64,000 nt of DNA from Oscillospiraceae bacterium (GCA_902802375.1 CADCLS010000005.1:62001-126000); one strand, 5' to 3'. Counted from the stretch's first letter, positions 30,057 to 40,129 are shown. Program-made: numbers and translations. The notes: generated from the letters alone by a model not told the origin.

Positions 30057-33000
30057 TTATATTTCTTCTTCAGCGGCAGGCGTATCTACAATATCCTCGC
30101 CGTTTTCATCCTGAAGACCGAAGCCCTCAAGCTCGTCTTCTACCATAACGCCTTCATTCTCGAAAAAGTCAGGCGCAGGCTGTGAAAGACCCGTTTCGTC
30201 ATCATCGAATTTCTGCTTTAAGTCAACTTCTTCGCCGTCACGGTCGAGAACACGAATATCAAGACCCAAGGACTGAAGCTCTTTAATAAGAACCTTGAAG
30301 GACTCAGGTGTACCGGCTTTCGGAACATTCTGACCCTTAACAATCGCTTCGTAGGTCTTAACTCTGCCGACAACATCATCGGATTTAACAGTGAGTATTT
30401 CCTGAAGCGTGTAAGCTGCACCGTAAGCTTCAAGCGCCCAAACTTCCATTTCACCGAAACGCTGACCGCCGAACTGAGCTTTACCTCCGAGTGGCTGCTG
30501 GGTTACGAGTGAATACGGACCGGTTGAACGGGCGTGAATTTTATCGTCAACCAAGTGGTGAAGCTTAAGATAATACATATAACCGACTGTAACCCTGTTA
30601 TCAAAAGGCTCGCCGGTTCTGCCGTCATAAAGCTGAACCTTACCGTCTTCAGGCATTCCTGCGAGCTTGAAGCACTCGCGAATGTCGGACTCGTGCGCAC
30701 CGTCAAATACCGGCGTGCAAATGTTCCAGCCGAGAGCTTTCGCCGCATAACCTAAGTGAACTTCAAGCACCTGACCGATGTTCATACGGGATGGTACGCC
30801 CAATGGGTTGAGTACTATATCAAGCGGTGTGCCGTCAGGCAGGAATGGCATATCCTCACTCGGAAGAATACGGGAGACTACGCCCTTGTTACCGTGGCGA
30901 CCCGCCATTTTATCTCCCACGGAGATTTTACGCTTCTGCGCTATATAACAGCGTACCACATCATTAACACCGGGGCTGAGCTCTGAGGAATTTTCGCGGT
31001 TAAACACCTTAACATCCACTATTACGCCGTATTCGCCGTGCGGAACGCGCAGGGAAGTATCTCTAACCTCTCTTGCTTTCTCGCCGAATATTGCGCGTAA
31101 AAGTCTTTCTTCCGCGGTAAGCTCGGTCTCGCCCTTAGGTGTTACCTTACCTACAAGAATATCGCCCGATTTAACTTCGGCACCTATTCGGATAATTCCT
31201 CTCTCGTCGAGGTCTTTAAGCGCGTCCTCACCTACATTCGGTATATCGCGCGTGATTTCCTCTTTGCCGAGCTTGGTATCTCTTGACTCTATTTCATATT
31301 CTTCTATATGAATAGAGGTGTAAACATCGTCGCGTACAAGACGCTCGTTAAGAAGTACCGCGTCCTCGTAGTTATAACCCTCCCAGGTCATAAAGCCGAT
31401 AAGGGCGTTTCTGCCGAGGGAAATTTCGCCGTTGCTCGTAGCCGGACCGTCAGCAATAACTTCGTTTGCCGAAACCTTCTGACCGACAGACACTATAGGC
31501 TTCTGATTGATACAGGTTGCGTGGTTTGAACGCAGGAATTTGATAAGATTATACTCATCAATCTCTCCGTTTTTAGCACGAATTTTGATTACATCCGCGC
31601 TGACATATGAAACCGTACCGGCGCGCTTTGAAAGCACTACAACGCCTGAGTCAATAGCCGCCTTATACTCCATACCGGTGGCAACTATCGGGTTTTCGGG
31701 CTTCAGCAGCGGCACTGCCTGCTTCTGCATGTTAGAGCCCATGAGCGCACGGTTGGTATCGTCGTTTTCAAGGAAAGGTATCATAGCGGTTGCAACCGAT
31801 ACTACCATTTTAGGCGATACATCCATAAAGTCAGCTCGCGCGGCCTCCATTTCGTGGAAACCGTCTCTGTAACGGGCATTTACCTTTTTGTTCACAAAGT
31901 AGCCGTTTTCATCAAGCGGTTCGTTAGCCTGAGCTACGACATACTCGTCCTCTTCATCAGCCGACATATAAACAACTTCGTCAAGCACTCTGCCGGTATT
32001 CTTATCAACGCGGCGGAAGGGAGCTTCGATAAAGCCGTACTTATTTATTTTTGCGTATGTTGCAAGATAGGAAATAAGACCGATGTTCGGACCTTCCGGT
32101 GTCTCAATCGGGCACATACGGCCATAATGCGTGTAGTGAACATCGCGCACCTCAAACGAAGCACGGTCACGGGAGAGACCGCCGGGGCCGAGAGCCGAAA
32201 GCCTACGCTTGTGTGTAAGCTCGGAAAGCGGGTTTGTCTGGTCCATAAACTGCGAAAGCGGAGAAGAACCGAAAAACTCTCTTATCGCCGCCACAACAGG
32301 ACGGATATTTATGAGTGACTGAGGAGTGATATTCTCAGTATCCTGGGACTGTAAGGTCATTTTTTCTCTTACAACGCGTTCCATACGGGAGAAGCCGATA
32401 CGGAACTGATTTTGTAAAAGCTCGCCTACGGAACGGATACGGCGGTTGCCGAGGTGGTCTATATCGTCTGTCGTGCCCACATCGTAGGGAAGACCGAGGA
32501 AATAGTTGACGCTCGCAAAAATATCGTCAAGAGTAATATGATTAGGAATGAGAGCCGATGCGCTCTCGGCAAGAGCGTTTTTAAGTGCTTCCTTATCAAG
32601 GTTTTCGTCAAGAATAGCTTTAAGCACATCAAGGCTTACTTTCTCGTTAACGCCCTTTTTATCGAGCTCCAAAAGCTCTTCTTCGGTCAAATCAACAAAG
32701 TCTTTAAGGTCAACCATTCTGTTGGTGATAACCTTTACTTCGGTTATTTTTCCCTCAGAATCAAATGCGTTTACATATGCCTCATAAACGCCGTGACTCT
32801 CAAGCATACTTGCTATCTCTTTTGTAACCGTAACATCGCTCTCACAGAGTATTTCGCCGGTTATCGGGTCGGCAACCGGGCGCGAAAGAACCTTGCCCTT
32901 GATACGGGAGCCAAGAGCGAGCTTCTTATTATATTTATATCTGCCTACGCGCGAGAGGTCATATCTGTGAACATCGAAAAACATCTGCTCAAGATATGCT

Positions 33001-33770
33001 TTTGCACCGTCAAGCGTTACAGGCTCACTCGGACGAAGCTTTTTATAAACCTCGACAAGACCGTCATCGGTATTCTTGGTCTCGTCCGCTTCAAGGGTGG
33101 CGGCAAGACGCTCGTCCTCACCCAAAAGCTCGCGTATCTGCTGGTTAGAGCTTACACCTAACGCACGAATAAACGCGGTTATCGGGAGCTTCCTGTTTTT
33201 ATCTATACGAACATACAGTACATCATTAGGACTTGTTTCATACTCAAGCCATGCACCGCGGTTAGGAATGATAGTTGAAGAAAAGAGGCGCTTGCCGGTT
33301 TTTTCATCTGCTTTCTCCGCAAAATATATGCCGGGGGAACGGACAAGCTGAGATACAATAGCACGCTCAGCACCGTTTATTACGAAGGTTCCCGATTCGG
33401 TCATAAGCGGGAAATCGCCCATAAATACTTCGCTTTCCTTTATTTCGCCGGTCTCATTATTGAGAAGGCGAGCTGTAACGCGAAGGGGGGCGGCATATGT
33501 CGTATCGCGAGCTTTGCATTCCGCCACATCGTACTTCGGTTCCTCATCAAGCCTGTAATCAACAAAACTTAAAACGAGGTTTCCGCTGTAATCGGTAATG
33601 GCAGACATATCCTCAAATACCTCTTTGAGGCCGTCCTTAACAAACCAGTTGTACGAATCCTTCTGAATTTCAATAAGGTTAGGCATATCAATAACCTCAT
33701 TGATTTTTGAGAAGGTCATACGAGTGTTGTTACCGAGCTTTACAGGTTTAACCATTGCTGATTTCTCCAT
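30057..33770 (-). CDS. rpoB: DNA-directed RNA polymerase subunit beta
   Basis: Beta subunit of RNA polymerase, up to 1237 residues. The rifampicin-pocket region reads [20 protein letters not shown] with no known resistance change evident. Other signatures are [21 protein letters not shown] and [12 protein letters not shown]. Two starts are possible: ATG 33770, or ATG 33755 (giving MVKPVKLG), which has GGAG 9 nt upstream and looks closer to relatives. Unusually for Firmicutes, rplJ-rplL do not precede it; a strong promoter and a leader of about 128 nt do. Confidence 0.98.
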   Translation of the reverse strand: MEKSAMVKPVKLGNNTRMTFSKINEVIDMPNLIEIQKDSYNWFVKDGLKEVFEDMSAITDYSGNLVLSFVDYRLDEEPKYDVAECKARDTTYAAPLRVTARLLNNETGEIKESEVFMGDFPLMTESGTFVINGAERAIVSQLVRSPGIYFAEKADEKTGKRLFSSTIIPNRGAWLEYETSPNDVLYVRIDKNRKLPITAFIRALGVSSNQQIRELLGEDERLAATLEADETKNTDDGLVEVYKKLRPSEPVTLDGAKAYLEQMFFDVHRYDLSRVGRYKYNKKLALGSRIKGKVLSRPVADPITGEILCESDVTVTKEIASMLESHGVYEAYVNAFDSEGKITEVKVITNRMVDLKDFVDLTEEELLELDKKGVNEKVSLDVLKAILDENLDKEALKNALAESASALIPNHITLDDIFASVNYFLGLPYDVGTTDDIDHLGNRRIRSVGELLQNQFRIGFSRMERVVREKMTLQSQDTENITPQSLINIRPVVAAIREFFGSSPLSQFMDQTNPLSELTHKRRLSALGPGGLSRDRASFEVRDVHYTHYGRMCPIETPEGPNIGLISYLATYAKINKYGFIEAPFRRVDKNTGRVLDEVVYMSADEEDEYVVAQANEPLDENGYFVNKKVNARYRDGFHEMEAARADFMDVSPKMVVSVATAMIPFLENDDTNRALMGSNMQKQAVPLLKPENPIVATGMEYKAAIDSGVVVLSKRAGTVSYVSADVIKIRAKNGEIDEYNLIKFLRSNHATCINQKPIVSVGQKVSANEVIADGPATSNGEISLGRNALIGFMTWEGYNYEDAVLLNERLVRDDVYTSIHIEEYEIESRDTKLGKEEITRDIPNVGEDALKDLDERGIIRIGAEVKSGDILVGKVTPKGETELTAEERLLRAIFGEKAREVRDTSLRVPHGEYGVIVDVKVFNRENSSELSPGVNDVVRCYIAQKRKISVGDKMAGRHGNKGVVSRILPSEDMPFLPDGTPLDIVLNPLGVPSRMNIGQVLEVHLGYAAKALGWNICTPVFDGAHESDIRECFKLAGMPEDGKVQLYDGRTGEPFDNRVTVGYMYYLKLHHLVDDKIHARSTGPYSLVTQQPLGGKAQFGGQRFGEMEVWALEAYGAAYTLQEILTVKSDDVVGRVKTYEAIVKGQNVPKAGTPESFKVLIKELQSLGLDIRVLDRDGEEVDLKQKFDDDETGLSQPAPDFFENEGVMVEDELEGFGLQDENGEDIVDTPAAEEEI

Positions 33771-33841
33771 AGGTTCAGAATCACTCCTAAAAATAAATTA
33801 CAAATCTTATAAAGTTTGGAGAAAAAGCACCGCAAATTTCT

Positions 33842-33864
33842 ACATTTCTGACAACTCAGAATGT
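33842..33864 (-). other. Hairpin in the rpoB leader
   Basis: ACATTCTGA and TCAGAAATGT form an imperfect stem around a 4-nt loop inside the untranslated leader of rpoB. Function unknown; it could be an attenuation or mRNA stability element. Confidence 0.4.
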
Positions 33865-33905
33865 AAAAAAGGCGCACATTCCCCCATCATCAGTGGTAAT
33901 GATTT

Positions 33906-33934
33906 ATTATAAAGTATGACTGCATCTTTGTCAA
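33906..33934 (-). promoter_or_regulatory. Sigma-A promoter of rpoBC
   Basis: Perfect TTGACA, 17 nt, TATAAT on the minus strand, giving a leader of about 128 nt. Its strength fits a gene expressed without the usual ribosomal-protein promoter. Confidence 0.85.
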
Positions 33935-34129
33935 GGAAATTTTTGTAAAATTTTGAAATTGTGTTTATTAAGTGAGAAATGTTAGCAATTACAATTCAAC
34001 ACTGCGCGATTTTGCGAGTATTTGTTGAAAAAATTTCAAAACCGAGCAAATTAACATATATTTTTGTGTAAAACTCCCAATAGAAAGTGGGTTTTCAACA
34101 TTGAAAACAGAGAAAATATCACAACGGTA
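33935..34129. other. AT-rich divergent control region between rpoB and fruR
   Basis: No gene is seen. It separates the back-to-back rpoB and fruR promoters and contains the palindrome at 34091-34108. Confidence 0.6.
34091..34108. promoter_or_regulatory. Palindromic candidate operator upstream of the fru operon
   Basis: GTTTTCAA, CA, TTGAAAAC: perfect 8-bp arms, 21 nt before the -35 box. It could bind FruR or a catabolite regulator; it does not match the CcpA cre consensus well. Confidence 0.45.
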
Positions 34130-34158
34130 TTGACTGTTTTTGATTATTTTTATATAAT
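34130..34158 (+). promoter_or_regulatory. Sigma-A promoter of the fru-pts operon
   Basis: TTGACT, 17 nt, TATAAT, ending 44 nt before the fruR start. Confidence 0.8.
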
Positions 34159-34202
34159 TTATGCGTGATTTAAGGGAAGACCAAACAAAATTTTAAGCAG
34201 AG

Positions 34203-34961
34203 ATGAGCAAAGTGTTAACATTTGATAGGCGTAATAAAATACTTGAATATATATCCGAAAACGGATCGGCGGGAGTTCATGAGCTGTCAATCCGGCTTGG
34301 TACGAGTGAATCAACAATTCGCCGCGACCTTGCAGATTTGGCGAGTGCCGGTAAAATCGATAAAGTGCACGGCGGCGCTATGCTTCCGAGTCTTGAATTT
34401 ATAAACCGTGAAGACTCAATAAATATAAAAGTGCAAAAGAACTTTGAAGAAAAAATGCTTATTGCGGAGTATGCAGCGTCGCTGATAAACGATCAGGATT
34501 ATGTGTTTATAGATGCGGGGTCAACAACATTTTTGATGACGCGCTTCATAACTTCCAGCAAGGCAACATTTATAACAAATGGGATTGCACAGGCTCACGA
34601 GCTTGTGAAAAACGGCTGCAAGGTTATGGTGTTAGGTGGCGAACTTAAAGACACAACAGAAGCAATAGTGGGAGCCGTGGCGGCACAAAATTTGCAGAAA
34701 TACAATTTTTCCAAGGCTTTTATCGGGGCAAACGGCATATCATTAAAACAGGGGATAACAACAACAGATACCAGCGAGGCTGTGATAAAAGCGGTAGCTG
34801 TGGAAAGAAGCTTTTCTTCGTTCGTCCTTGCGGATGCGTCTAAATTCGGTAAAGTGTCGGCAGTAAAAGCGACTTCGCTCGATTCGGTATGTATTATATG
34901 TGATAAATGTGATGATGCGGATATAAAGAATAAGACTGTTGTTAGGGAGGTAGGAAAATGA
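34203..34961 (+). CDS. fruR: DeoR-family regulator, likely FruR
   Basis: 252-residue DeoR/GlpR-type transcription factor. The N-terminal winged helix-turn-helix reads LGTSESTIRRDLADL with KVHGGAML after it; the C-terminal sugar-phosphate-sensing domain has YVFIDAGSTTFLM, VLGGELKDTTEAIVG and FIGANGIS. Members beside fruK usually sense fructose 1-phosphate. The ATG at 34203 has only a weak binding site. Its end overlaps fruK by 4 nt, so it is autoregulated and co-expressed with the operon. Role by context; family firm. Confidence 0.93.
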   Translation: MSKVLTFDRRNKILEYISENGSAGVHELSIRLGTSESTIRRDLADLASAGKIDKVHGGAMLPSLEFINREDSINIKVQKNFEEKMLIAEYAASLINDQDYVFIDAGSTTFLMTRFITSSKATFITNGIAQAHELVKNGCKVMVLGGELKDTTEAIVGAVAAQNLQKYNFSKAFIGANGISLKQGITTTDTSEAVIKAVAVERSFSSFVLADASKFGKVSAVKATSLDSVCIICDKCDDADIKNKTVVREVGK

Positions 34962-35869
34962 TTTACACCGTAACCTTAAACCCTGCGCTTGATTATGTAA
35001 TGCAGGTTAAGAATTTGCAATTTGATGATATTAACCGTTCACATTTTGAGGATTTGCATTACGGGGGGAAAGGCATAAATGTATCGGTGATTCTAACCCG
35101 TCTGGGCATACCTAATAAGGCGCTTGGATTTATTGCAGGCTTTACAGGTGAAAGGCTAAATGAGCTTCTTATATCAGAGGGTATAAACTGTTCTTTTTTA
35201 CGGCTTGAAAACGGTGCCACCAGAATAAATGTAAAAATAAAATCAGACACCGAACTTGATATAAATGCAAGAGGTCCGGAAATACACGAATCTGATGTTG
35301 AAAGACTTATTGACAGTATGAGAAATATAAAGGAGGGCGATTATCTGGTGTTGGCAGGTTCAATACCCGAAAATTTGCCGTCTGATATATATGAAAGGAT
35401 ACTTTGCAGTCTTGACGGAAAAGGCATAAAGGTTATTGTGGATGCAACCGGGGACTTGCTTAAAAATGTGCTCAAATACAAACCGTTTTTAATAAAACCA
35501 AATCATCATGAGCTTGGCGACCTGTTCGGTGTAAAAGTTCAAAATGATGAGGACATAGTAAAATACGCCAACAAACTGCGAGAAATGGGTGCCGGGAATG
35601 TTTTGGTATCGCGAGGAGCAAAGGGCGCGACGCTTGTTGACGAAAACGGAGAGGTTACAAGCATCGGAATTGTTGAAGGGAAGATAGTTAACACCGTAGG
35701 AAGCGGTGACAGTATGGTTGCAGGCTTCCTTGCAGGGTTTATAGAAACAGGTGATTATAAATACGCATTACGGCTCGGTGCGGCTGCCGGAAACGCCACA
35801 GCATTCTGCGAAGCCTTAGCCGAAGCCGTCAATATAAAAAGCGCATTTGAAAAGCTAAAAATAAATTAA
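34958..35869 (+). CDS. fruK: 1-phosphofructokinase
   Basis: PfkB-family kinase that converts fructose 1-phosphate to fructose 1,6-bisphosphate. The 303 residues start IYTVTLNPALDYVM, carry GGKGINVSVILTRLG near 40, VLAGSIPENL, and the PfkB signature with catalytic Asp in VNTVGSGDSMVAGF near 250. It overlaps fruR by 4 nt. Tagatose-6-phosphate kinases look similar, but the FruA neighbour settles the substrate. Confidence 0.96.
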   Translation: MIYTVTLNPALDYVMQVKNLQFDDINRSHFEDLHYGGKGINVSVILTRLGIPNKALGFIAGFTGERLNELLISEGINCSFLRLENGATRINVKIKSDTELDINARGPEIHESDVERLIDSMRNIKEGDYLVLAGSIPENLPSDIYERILCSLDGKGIKVIVDATGDLLKNVLKYKPFLIKPNHHELGDLFGVKVQNDEDIVKYANKLREMGAGNVLVSRGAKGATLVDENGEVTSIGIVEGKIVNTVGSGDSMVAGFLAGFIETGDYKYALRLGAAAGNATAFCEALAEAVNIKSAFEKLKIN

Positions 35870-35882
35870 CAGGAGGAAGAAA

Positions 35883-37811
35883 ATGAGAATTGTAGATTTG
35901 TTGAAGCAGGACGCTATAAAGCTTAATGCCGAGCCTCACTCAAAGGATGAAGCAATAGACCTTTTGGTTGAGCTTCATAAAACCGCCGGTAATTTAAGCG
36001 ATGTATCGGCCTACAAGGAAGCCATTCTTGCAAGAGAAAGACAAGGCTCTACCGCTATCGGCGAGGGCATAGCGGTCCCCCATGCAAAATCCGAAAGCGT
36101 AAAGACTCCGGGGCTTTCGGCAATAACCGTGCCGGGAGGTGTAGACTATAACGCTCCTGACGGCAAGGCTTCGGATATCATCTTTATGATAGCCGCCGGT
36201 ACTGACGGCGACAAGCATTTAGAGATACTCTCCCGTCTTATGGTAATGCTTATGGATACAGAGTTTTGTGCAAATCTCCGCGGCGCAAAGAGTGTTGACG
36301 AATTTCTCAGGATAATTGATAATGCAGAAAAAGAAAAATATCCTGAAGAAAAGACAGAGGAGAAAAAAGAAGGAACATACCGTTTGCTTGCTGTAACAGC
36401 TTGTCCTACAGGTATTGCTCACACATTTATGGCTGCCGAGGCACTCGAAAAGGCGGCAAAAGAAATGGGCGTTACCATTAAGGTTGAAACAGCAGGCTCT
36501 GGCGGTTCTAAAAATGTTCTTACAAAAAAAGAAATTGCTGAGTGCGACGCTATAATCTGTGCTGTGGACAGAAATATAGAAATGGCTCGTTTTGACGGCA
36601 AACCGGTACTCAAAACATCGGTTTCAAGCGGTATCAGTAAGCCAAAGGAGCTTATTGAAAAGGCGCTTTCCGGAAATGTTGCAATTTTCAAGTCGGAAGG
36701 CGGATCCGATGCGTCTGATGATGAAGGTGAAGAGAGCTTTGGAAGAAGAGTTTATAAGCATCTTATGAACGGTGTGTCGCATATGCTTCCGTTCGTTGTA
36801 GGCGGCGGTGTTCTTATTGCTCTTGGCTTCCTTATTGATACTATTGCAGGAAACGCCAATGTGGGCGGAACATTCGGTTTCACAAATTCGGTGGCGGCAA
36901 TAGTTTTCTGGATAGGTAAAGCGGCATTTTCCTTTATGCTTCCTATTCTTTCAGGTTATATAGCAATGTCAATAGCCGACAGACCCGGACTTCTCCCCGG
37001 TATAGTAGGCGGCTTTATTGCGGCAAACGGATTTACATTTAAGTCACTGATTGAGAATAAGAATCTCGTGGGCGACGGCAACGCTGTTTCCGGTTTCTTA
37101 GGAGCTCTTTTTGCCGGCTTTGCGGCAGGACTTATAATGCTCGGCATTAAATGGGCGTTCAAATGGATGCCAAAGGCTATGGACGGTATAAAACCTGTAT
37201 TCATTTATCCGCTTTTAGGTACCGTTCTTATAGGGCTTCTTATGATTTGGATAAACCCGGTGGTAGGATACTTAAATACCGGCCTTTCAAATTTGCTTTC
37301 AAGCTTAGGCAACACAAGCAAACTGCTTTTGAGTATCGTTCTTGCGGCAATGATGGCAACTGATATGGGAGGACCGTTCAATAAGGCGGCATATGTATTC
37401 GGCACCGCGGCAATAGCAGACGGCAATACCTGGATAATGGCGGCTGTTATGATAGGCGGTATGGTACCTCCGATAGCTATTGCTATTTCAACCACATTTG
37501 CAAAAAGCAGATGGACTGCCGAGGAGCGCAAAAACGGCCCTGTAAACTATCTTATGGGTCTTTGCTTTATAACAGAAGGCGCTATCCCTTATGCGGCTTC
37601 TGATCCGATAAGAGTTATACCATCCTGTATGGTGGGTGCGGCAGTGGCCGGCGCTGTAAGCTCACTGCTTGGATGCGCTTGTCCTGCTCCTCACGGCGGC
37701 ATATTTACTTTTGCCGTAGTTACCAATCCGCTCGGATACATCGGAGCTTTGGTTGCAGGCTCGGTTGTAGGTGCGCTTGTGCTCACATTCCTTAAAAAGA
37801 AAAAGGCATAA
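35883..37811 (+). CDS. fruA: PTS fructose transporter, fused EIIABC
   Basis: Imports and phosphorylates fructose to fructose 1-phosphate. The 642 residues have three domains in order: EIIA (1-150; phospho-His H67 in IAVPHAKS), EIIB (about 165-265; phospho-Cys C174 in TACPTGIAHTF) and EIIC (about 290-640, multiple membrane segments, with MAMMATDMGGPFNKAAY-like EIIC-Fru signature). A GGAGGAAG site precedes the ATG, 13 nt after fruK. Domain order A-B-C is typical for Firmicutes. Confidence 0.96.
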   Translation: MRIVDLLKQDAIKLNAEPHSKDEAIDLLVELHKTAGNLSDVSAYKEAILARERQGSTAIGEGIAVPHAKSESVKTPGLSAITVPGGVDYNAPDGKASDIIFMIAAGTDGDKHLEILSRLMVMLMDTEFCANLRGAKSVDEFLRIIDNAEKEKYPEEKTEEKKEGTYRLLAVTACPTGIAHTFMAAEALEKAAKEMGVTIKVETAGSGGSKNVLTKKEIAECDAIICAVDRNIEMARFDGKPVLKTSVSSGISKPKELIEKALSGNVAIFKSEGGSDASDDEGEESFGRRVYKHLMNGVSHMLPFVVGGGVLIALGFLIDTIAGNANVGGTFGFTNSVAAIVFWIGKAAFSFMLPILSGYIAMSIADRPGLLPGIVGGFIAANGFTFKSLIENKNLVGDGNAVSGFLGALFAGFAAGLIMLGIKWAFKWMPKAMDGIKPVFIYPLLGTVLIGLLMIWINPVVGYLNTGLSNLLSSLGNTSKLLLSIVLAAMMATDMGGPFNKAAYVFGTAAIADGNTWIMAAVMIGGMVPPIAIAISTTFAKSRWTAEERKNGPVNYLMGLCFITEGAIPYAASDPIRVIPSCMVGAAVAGAVSSLLGCACPAPHGGIFTFAVVTNPLGYIGALVAGSVVGALVLTFLKKKKA

Positions 37812-37823
37812 TTGGAGGGAAAT

Positions 37824-38090
37824 ATGGTATCAAAAGATTTTATAGTTAAAAATAAAATGGGCTTTCATATGCGCCCGGCACAGGTATTTGTGAACGCTAT
37901 GGCAAAATACCCTTGTGATATTACCATTAAATTCGGCGATAAGGATATAAACGCCAAAAGTATTATGATGATTATGGCGGCTTGCATTAAGTGCGGCAGT
38001 GAAATCACCGTAATCGCATCAGGTGAAAAAGAGACTGAGGCATTAAGTGAAGCGGCAGAAATGATAGAGTCCGGCTTCGGAGAAGAATAA
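37824..38090 (+). CDS. ptsH: Phosphocarrier protein HPr
   Basis: 88-residue central PTS phosphocarrier. His15 in GFHMRPAQ takes phosphate from enzyme I; Ser46 in AKSIMMIM is the HPr kinase site, which pairs with hprK at 62.7 kb. The ATG at 37824 follows GGAGGG; a TTG 12 nt earlier overlaps that site. It lies 12 nt after fruA. If this is the only HPr of the genome, the general PTS depends on the fru promoter. Confidence 0.97.
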   Translation: MVSKDFIVKNKMGFHMRPAQVFVNAMAKYPCDITIKFGDKDINAKSIMMIMAACIKCGSEITVIASGEKETEALSEAAEMIESGFGEE

Positions 38091-38099
38091 TGGTATTTG

Positions 38100-38130
38100 C
38101 AGGCGGATAATTTAGGAAATTATCCGCCTG
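38100..38130 (+). other. Perfect hairpin between ptsH and ptsI
   Basis: 14-bp arms CAGGCGGATAATTT and its complement around AGG, with no T-run. It is more likely an mRNA processing or stability element than a terminator and could set the ptsH:ptsI ratio. Confidence 0.6.
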
Positions 38131-38150
38131 TGTAAGTTGAGGAGGAAAAT

Positions 38151-39761
38151 ATGCTTAAAGGAATAGGTGCGTCGGGCGGTTACGGCATCGGTGACGCCGT
38201 AATAATAGAAGATGCAAATCTCGATTATTCAGGAGTAAGATACTTAGGCGCCGAGAGCGAAAAAGCTCGTCTTCAGAATGCGGTTGACGAGTTTATAAAA
38301 GAAACTGAAAAAATGATTGAGTCACTGAAGGTTGGCACCGGAGAAAAGGAGTCTGAGATACTCGAAGGTCATCTTACTATGCTAAACGACCCGTTTATGC
38401 TTTCTCAGATGAATGACCTTATTGATACGGGTTCTGTTGCTGAGGCGGCGGCGGACACGGTTTGCCGTATGTTTATTGATATGTTTTCAGGCGTTGATGA
38501 CGAAATGATGCGTCAGCGTGCCTCAGATGTAAAGGATATTAAAGACAGTCTTTTGGAATTACTGCTGGGCGTTAAAAAAACCGATATTTCAGCCGTGAAA
38601 AAAGGCTCGATTTTAATAGCAAAAGACTTTACGCCCTCTATGACAAGCCAGATAAATAAAGAAAATGTTTCTGCCATAATCACAGAGGTCGGCGGAGTTA
38701 CAAGCCATAGTGCCATTCTCGCGCGCGCTATGGGACTGCCCGCGGCTCTTTCTGTTAAGGGCGCAACCGAAAGTATTAAGAATGGAGATAAGCTTATTGT
38801 TGACGGTTTCAGAGGTGAGGTTATCGTCAATCCCGAACGAGAGGCAATAAGCGAATACGAAAAGAAACAAGAGGCGTATATAAAGGAAAAAGAAAGTCTT
38901 AATGTATACTTTAATAAACCGACAGTAACAAAGTCAGGCGAAAAAAAGTATGTTTACGGAAATATTGGTAAGGCGTCAGACGCTGAGTCAGTGCTTCAAA
39001 ACGGCGGCGAGGGCATAGGTCTTTTCAGAACGGAGTTTCTGTTTATGGACAGAACAACTGCTCCTACAGAGCAGGAGCAGTTTGAAGCCTATTCAACCGT
39101 AGCTAAAATAATGGGTGAGAAGGAAGTTATTATCCGTACCCTTGATATAGGCGGTGATAAGGCGATTGACTATCTTTCAATTGAAAAGGAAGAAAATCCG
39201 TTTTTAGGACATAGAGCAATAAGATACTGCCTTGATAACAAGCCGTTATTCAAAACCCAGCTTAGAGCGCTTTTGCGTGCCGCGGCTTTCGGCAACATAA
39301 AAATTATGCTGCCTCTCGTTACCGAGGTAGAAGAAATTCGTGCCGCTAAAGAAATTATTGCGGAATGTGAAGCCGAGCTTAAGGCTGAGGGTTTGCAGTA
39401 TAAAAGCGTGCCTGTGGGAATTATGGTAGAAACGCCGTCTGCTGCAATAATTTCCGATATTTTAGCGAAAGAAGCGGCATTCTTTTCAATAGGTACAAAC
39501 GACCTTACCGGATATACAATGGCAGTTGACCGCGGTAATGCCAAAGTAGCTCATCTGTATGATGCGTTTAAGCCAAGCGTGCTCAGAGCGATTGAAATGA
39601 CTATAAGGAATGCAAAGGCTGCCGGGATACCTGTAGGTATGTGCGGCGAGGCGGCGGCAAATCCAAGGCTTATACCAATGCTTGTCGAATGGGGACTTGA
39701 CGAGTTTTCTGTAACCCCCTCGGCAATACTTCAAACGAGAAAAACGATTTGCGAATTATAA
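38151..39761 (+). CDS. ptsI: PTS enzyme I (phosphoenolpyruvate-protein phosphotransferase)
   Basis: Transfers phosphate from phosphoenolpyruvate to HPr. The 536 residues contain the phospho-His H186 in GGVTSHSAILAR, the substrate-binding GLFRTEFLFMDR and RTLDIGGDKA, and the catalytic cysteine in VGMCGEAAANP near 494. It is somewhat shorter than the usual 570-575 residues, mostly at the C-terminus. A GAGGAGG site precedes the ATG. Last gene of the fru-pts operon. Confidence 0.97.
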   Translation: MLKGIGASGGYGIGDAVIIEDANLDYSGVRYLGAESEKARLQNAVDEFIKETEKMIESLKVGTGEKESEILEGHLTMLNDPFMLSQMNDLIDTGSVAEAAADTVCRMFIDMFSGVDDEMMRQRASDVKDIKDSLLELLLGVKKTDISAVKKGSILIAKDFTPSMTSQINKENVSAIITEVGGVTSHSAILARAMGLPAALSVKGATESIKNGDKLIVDGFRGEVIVNPEREAISEYEKKQEAYIKEKESLNVYFNKPTVTKSGEKKYVYGNIGKASDAESVLQNGGEGIGLFRTEFLFMDRTTAPTEQEQFEAYSTVAKIMGEKEVIIRTLDIGGDKAIDYLSIEKEENPFLGHRAIRYCLDNKPLFKTQLRALLRAAAFGNIKIMLPLVTEVEEIRAAKEIIAECEAELKAEGLQYKSVPVGIMVETPSAAIISDILAKEAAFFSIGTNDLTGYTMAVDRGNAKVAHLYDAFKPSVLRAIEMTIRNAKAAGIPVGMCGEAAANPRLIPMLVEWGLDEFSVTPSAILQTRKTICEL

Positions 39762-39770
39762 TGATAATAT

Positions 39771-39806
39771 TTCGGACTTTTAAGGTTAATACCTTAAAAG
39801 TCCGAA
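39771..39806 (+). terminator. Long hairpin after ptsI, probable terminator
   Basis: Perfect 16-bp arms (TTCGGACTTTTAAGGT and complement) with a 4-nt loop, right after the ptsI stop. The U-tract is poor, so termination efficiency is uncertain. Confidence 0.6.
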
Positions 39807-39850
39807 ACTCATATAATTATTACATTTTTCCGGCATTTTGCCTGACGGCA

Positions 39851-39997
39851 AAACCGCGCTTTTCGAATCTCTGCCTGATAAAGAAAATAACGGACGAGAT
39901 TCGCCCGGCGCAACTGTTGCACCGGCACGCACCCGCGCTTTGCAACCGTTCGCTGAAAGGTTGCAATTTGCTTCGCAAACCGCGCTTTTCGAATCTC
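39851..39997. repeat. Composite repeats downstream of tRNA-Glu
   Basis: A 21-bp sequence (AAACCGCGCTTTTCGAATCTC) occurs at 39851-39871 and 39977-39997. Between them, CGGACGAGATTCG at 39891-39903 is an exact copy of part of the tRNA-Glu T-arm/acceptor (40060-40072), and CGAATCTC segments are inverted copies of it. A short hairpin GCAACC...GGTTGC lies at 39943-39965. No gene is seen. Confidence 0.65.
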
Positions 39998-40012
39998 GTC
40001 GTTTCTGCGAAA

Positions 40013-40051
40013 CTAAAAAGAAGAGCTATACCTACGGTATAACTCTTCTTT
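40013..40051 (-). terminator. Terminator of the tRNA-Met/tRNA-Glu transcript
   Basis: AGAAGAGTTATACC and GGTATAGCTCTTCT form a strong stem followed by TTTTTAG on the minus strand, right after the encoded CCA of tRNA-Glu. Confidence 0.88.
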
Positions 40052-40127
40052 TGGTGACCCGGACGAGATTCGAACTCGTGTTACCGCCGTGAAAGGGCGG
40101 TGTCTTAGGCCTCTTGACCACCGGGCC
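40052..40127 (-). tRNA. tRNA-Glu (anticodon TTC)
   Basis: 76-nt cloverleaf. Acceptor GGCCCGG pairs with CCGGGTC (one G-T), anticodon stem ACCGCC/GGCGGT with loop CTTTCAC, T-arm with GTTCGAATC, and encoded CCA. Two nucleotides separate it from tRNA-Met. Confidence 0.96.
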
Positions 40128-40129
40128 GG

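Noticed and set aside
26500..33700. Several reading frames of 60-235 codons on the plus strand across rpoC and rpoB
   Set aside because: They are antisense shadows of the two polymerase genes, have no binding sites and resemble no family.
34091..34108. CcpA cre site
   Set aside because: The palindrome lacks the central CG and other fixed positions of the cre consensus, so it is listed only as a candidate operator.
39838..40012. CRISPR-like array in the repeats near tRNA-Glu
   Set aside because: Only two copies of the 21-bp unit occur, with irregular spacing, no leader and no cas genes.
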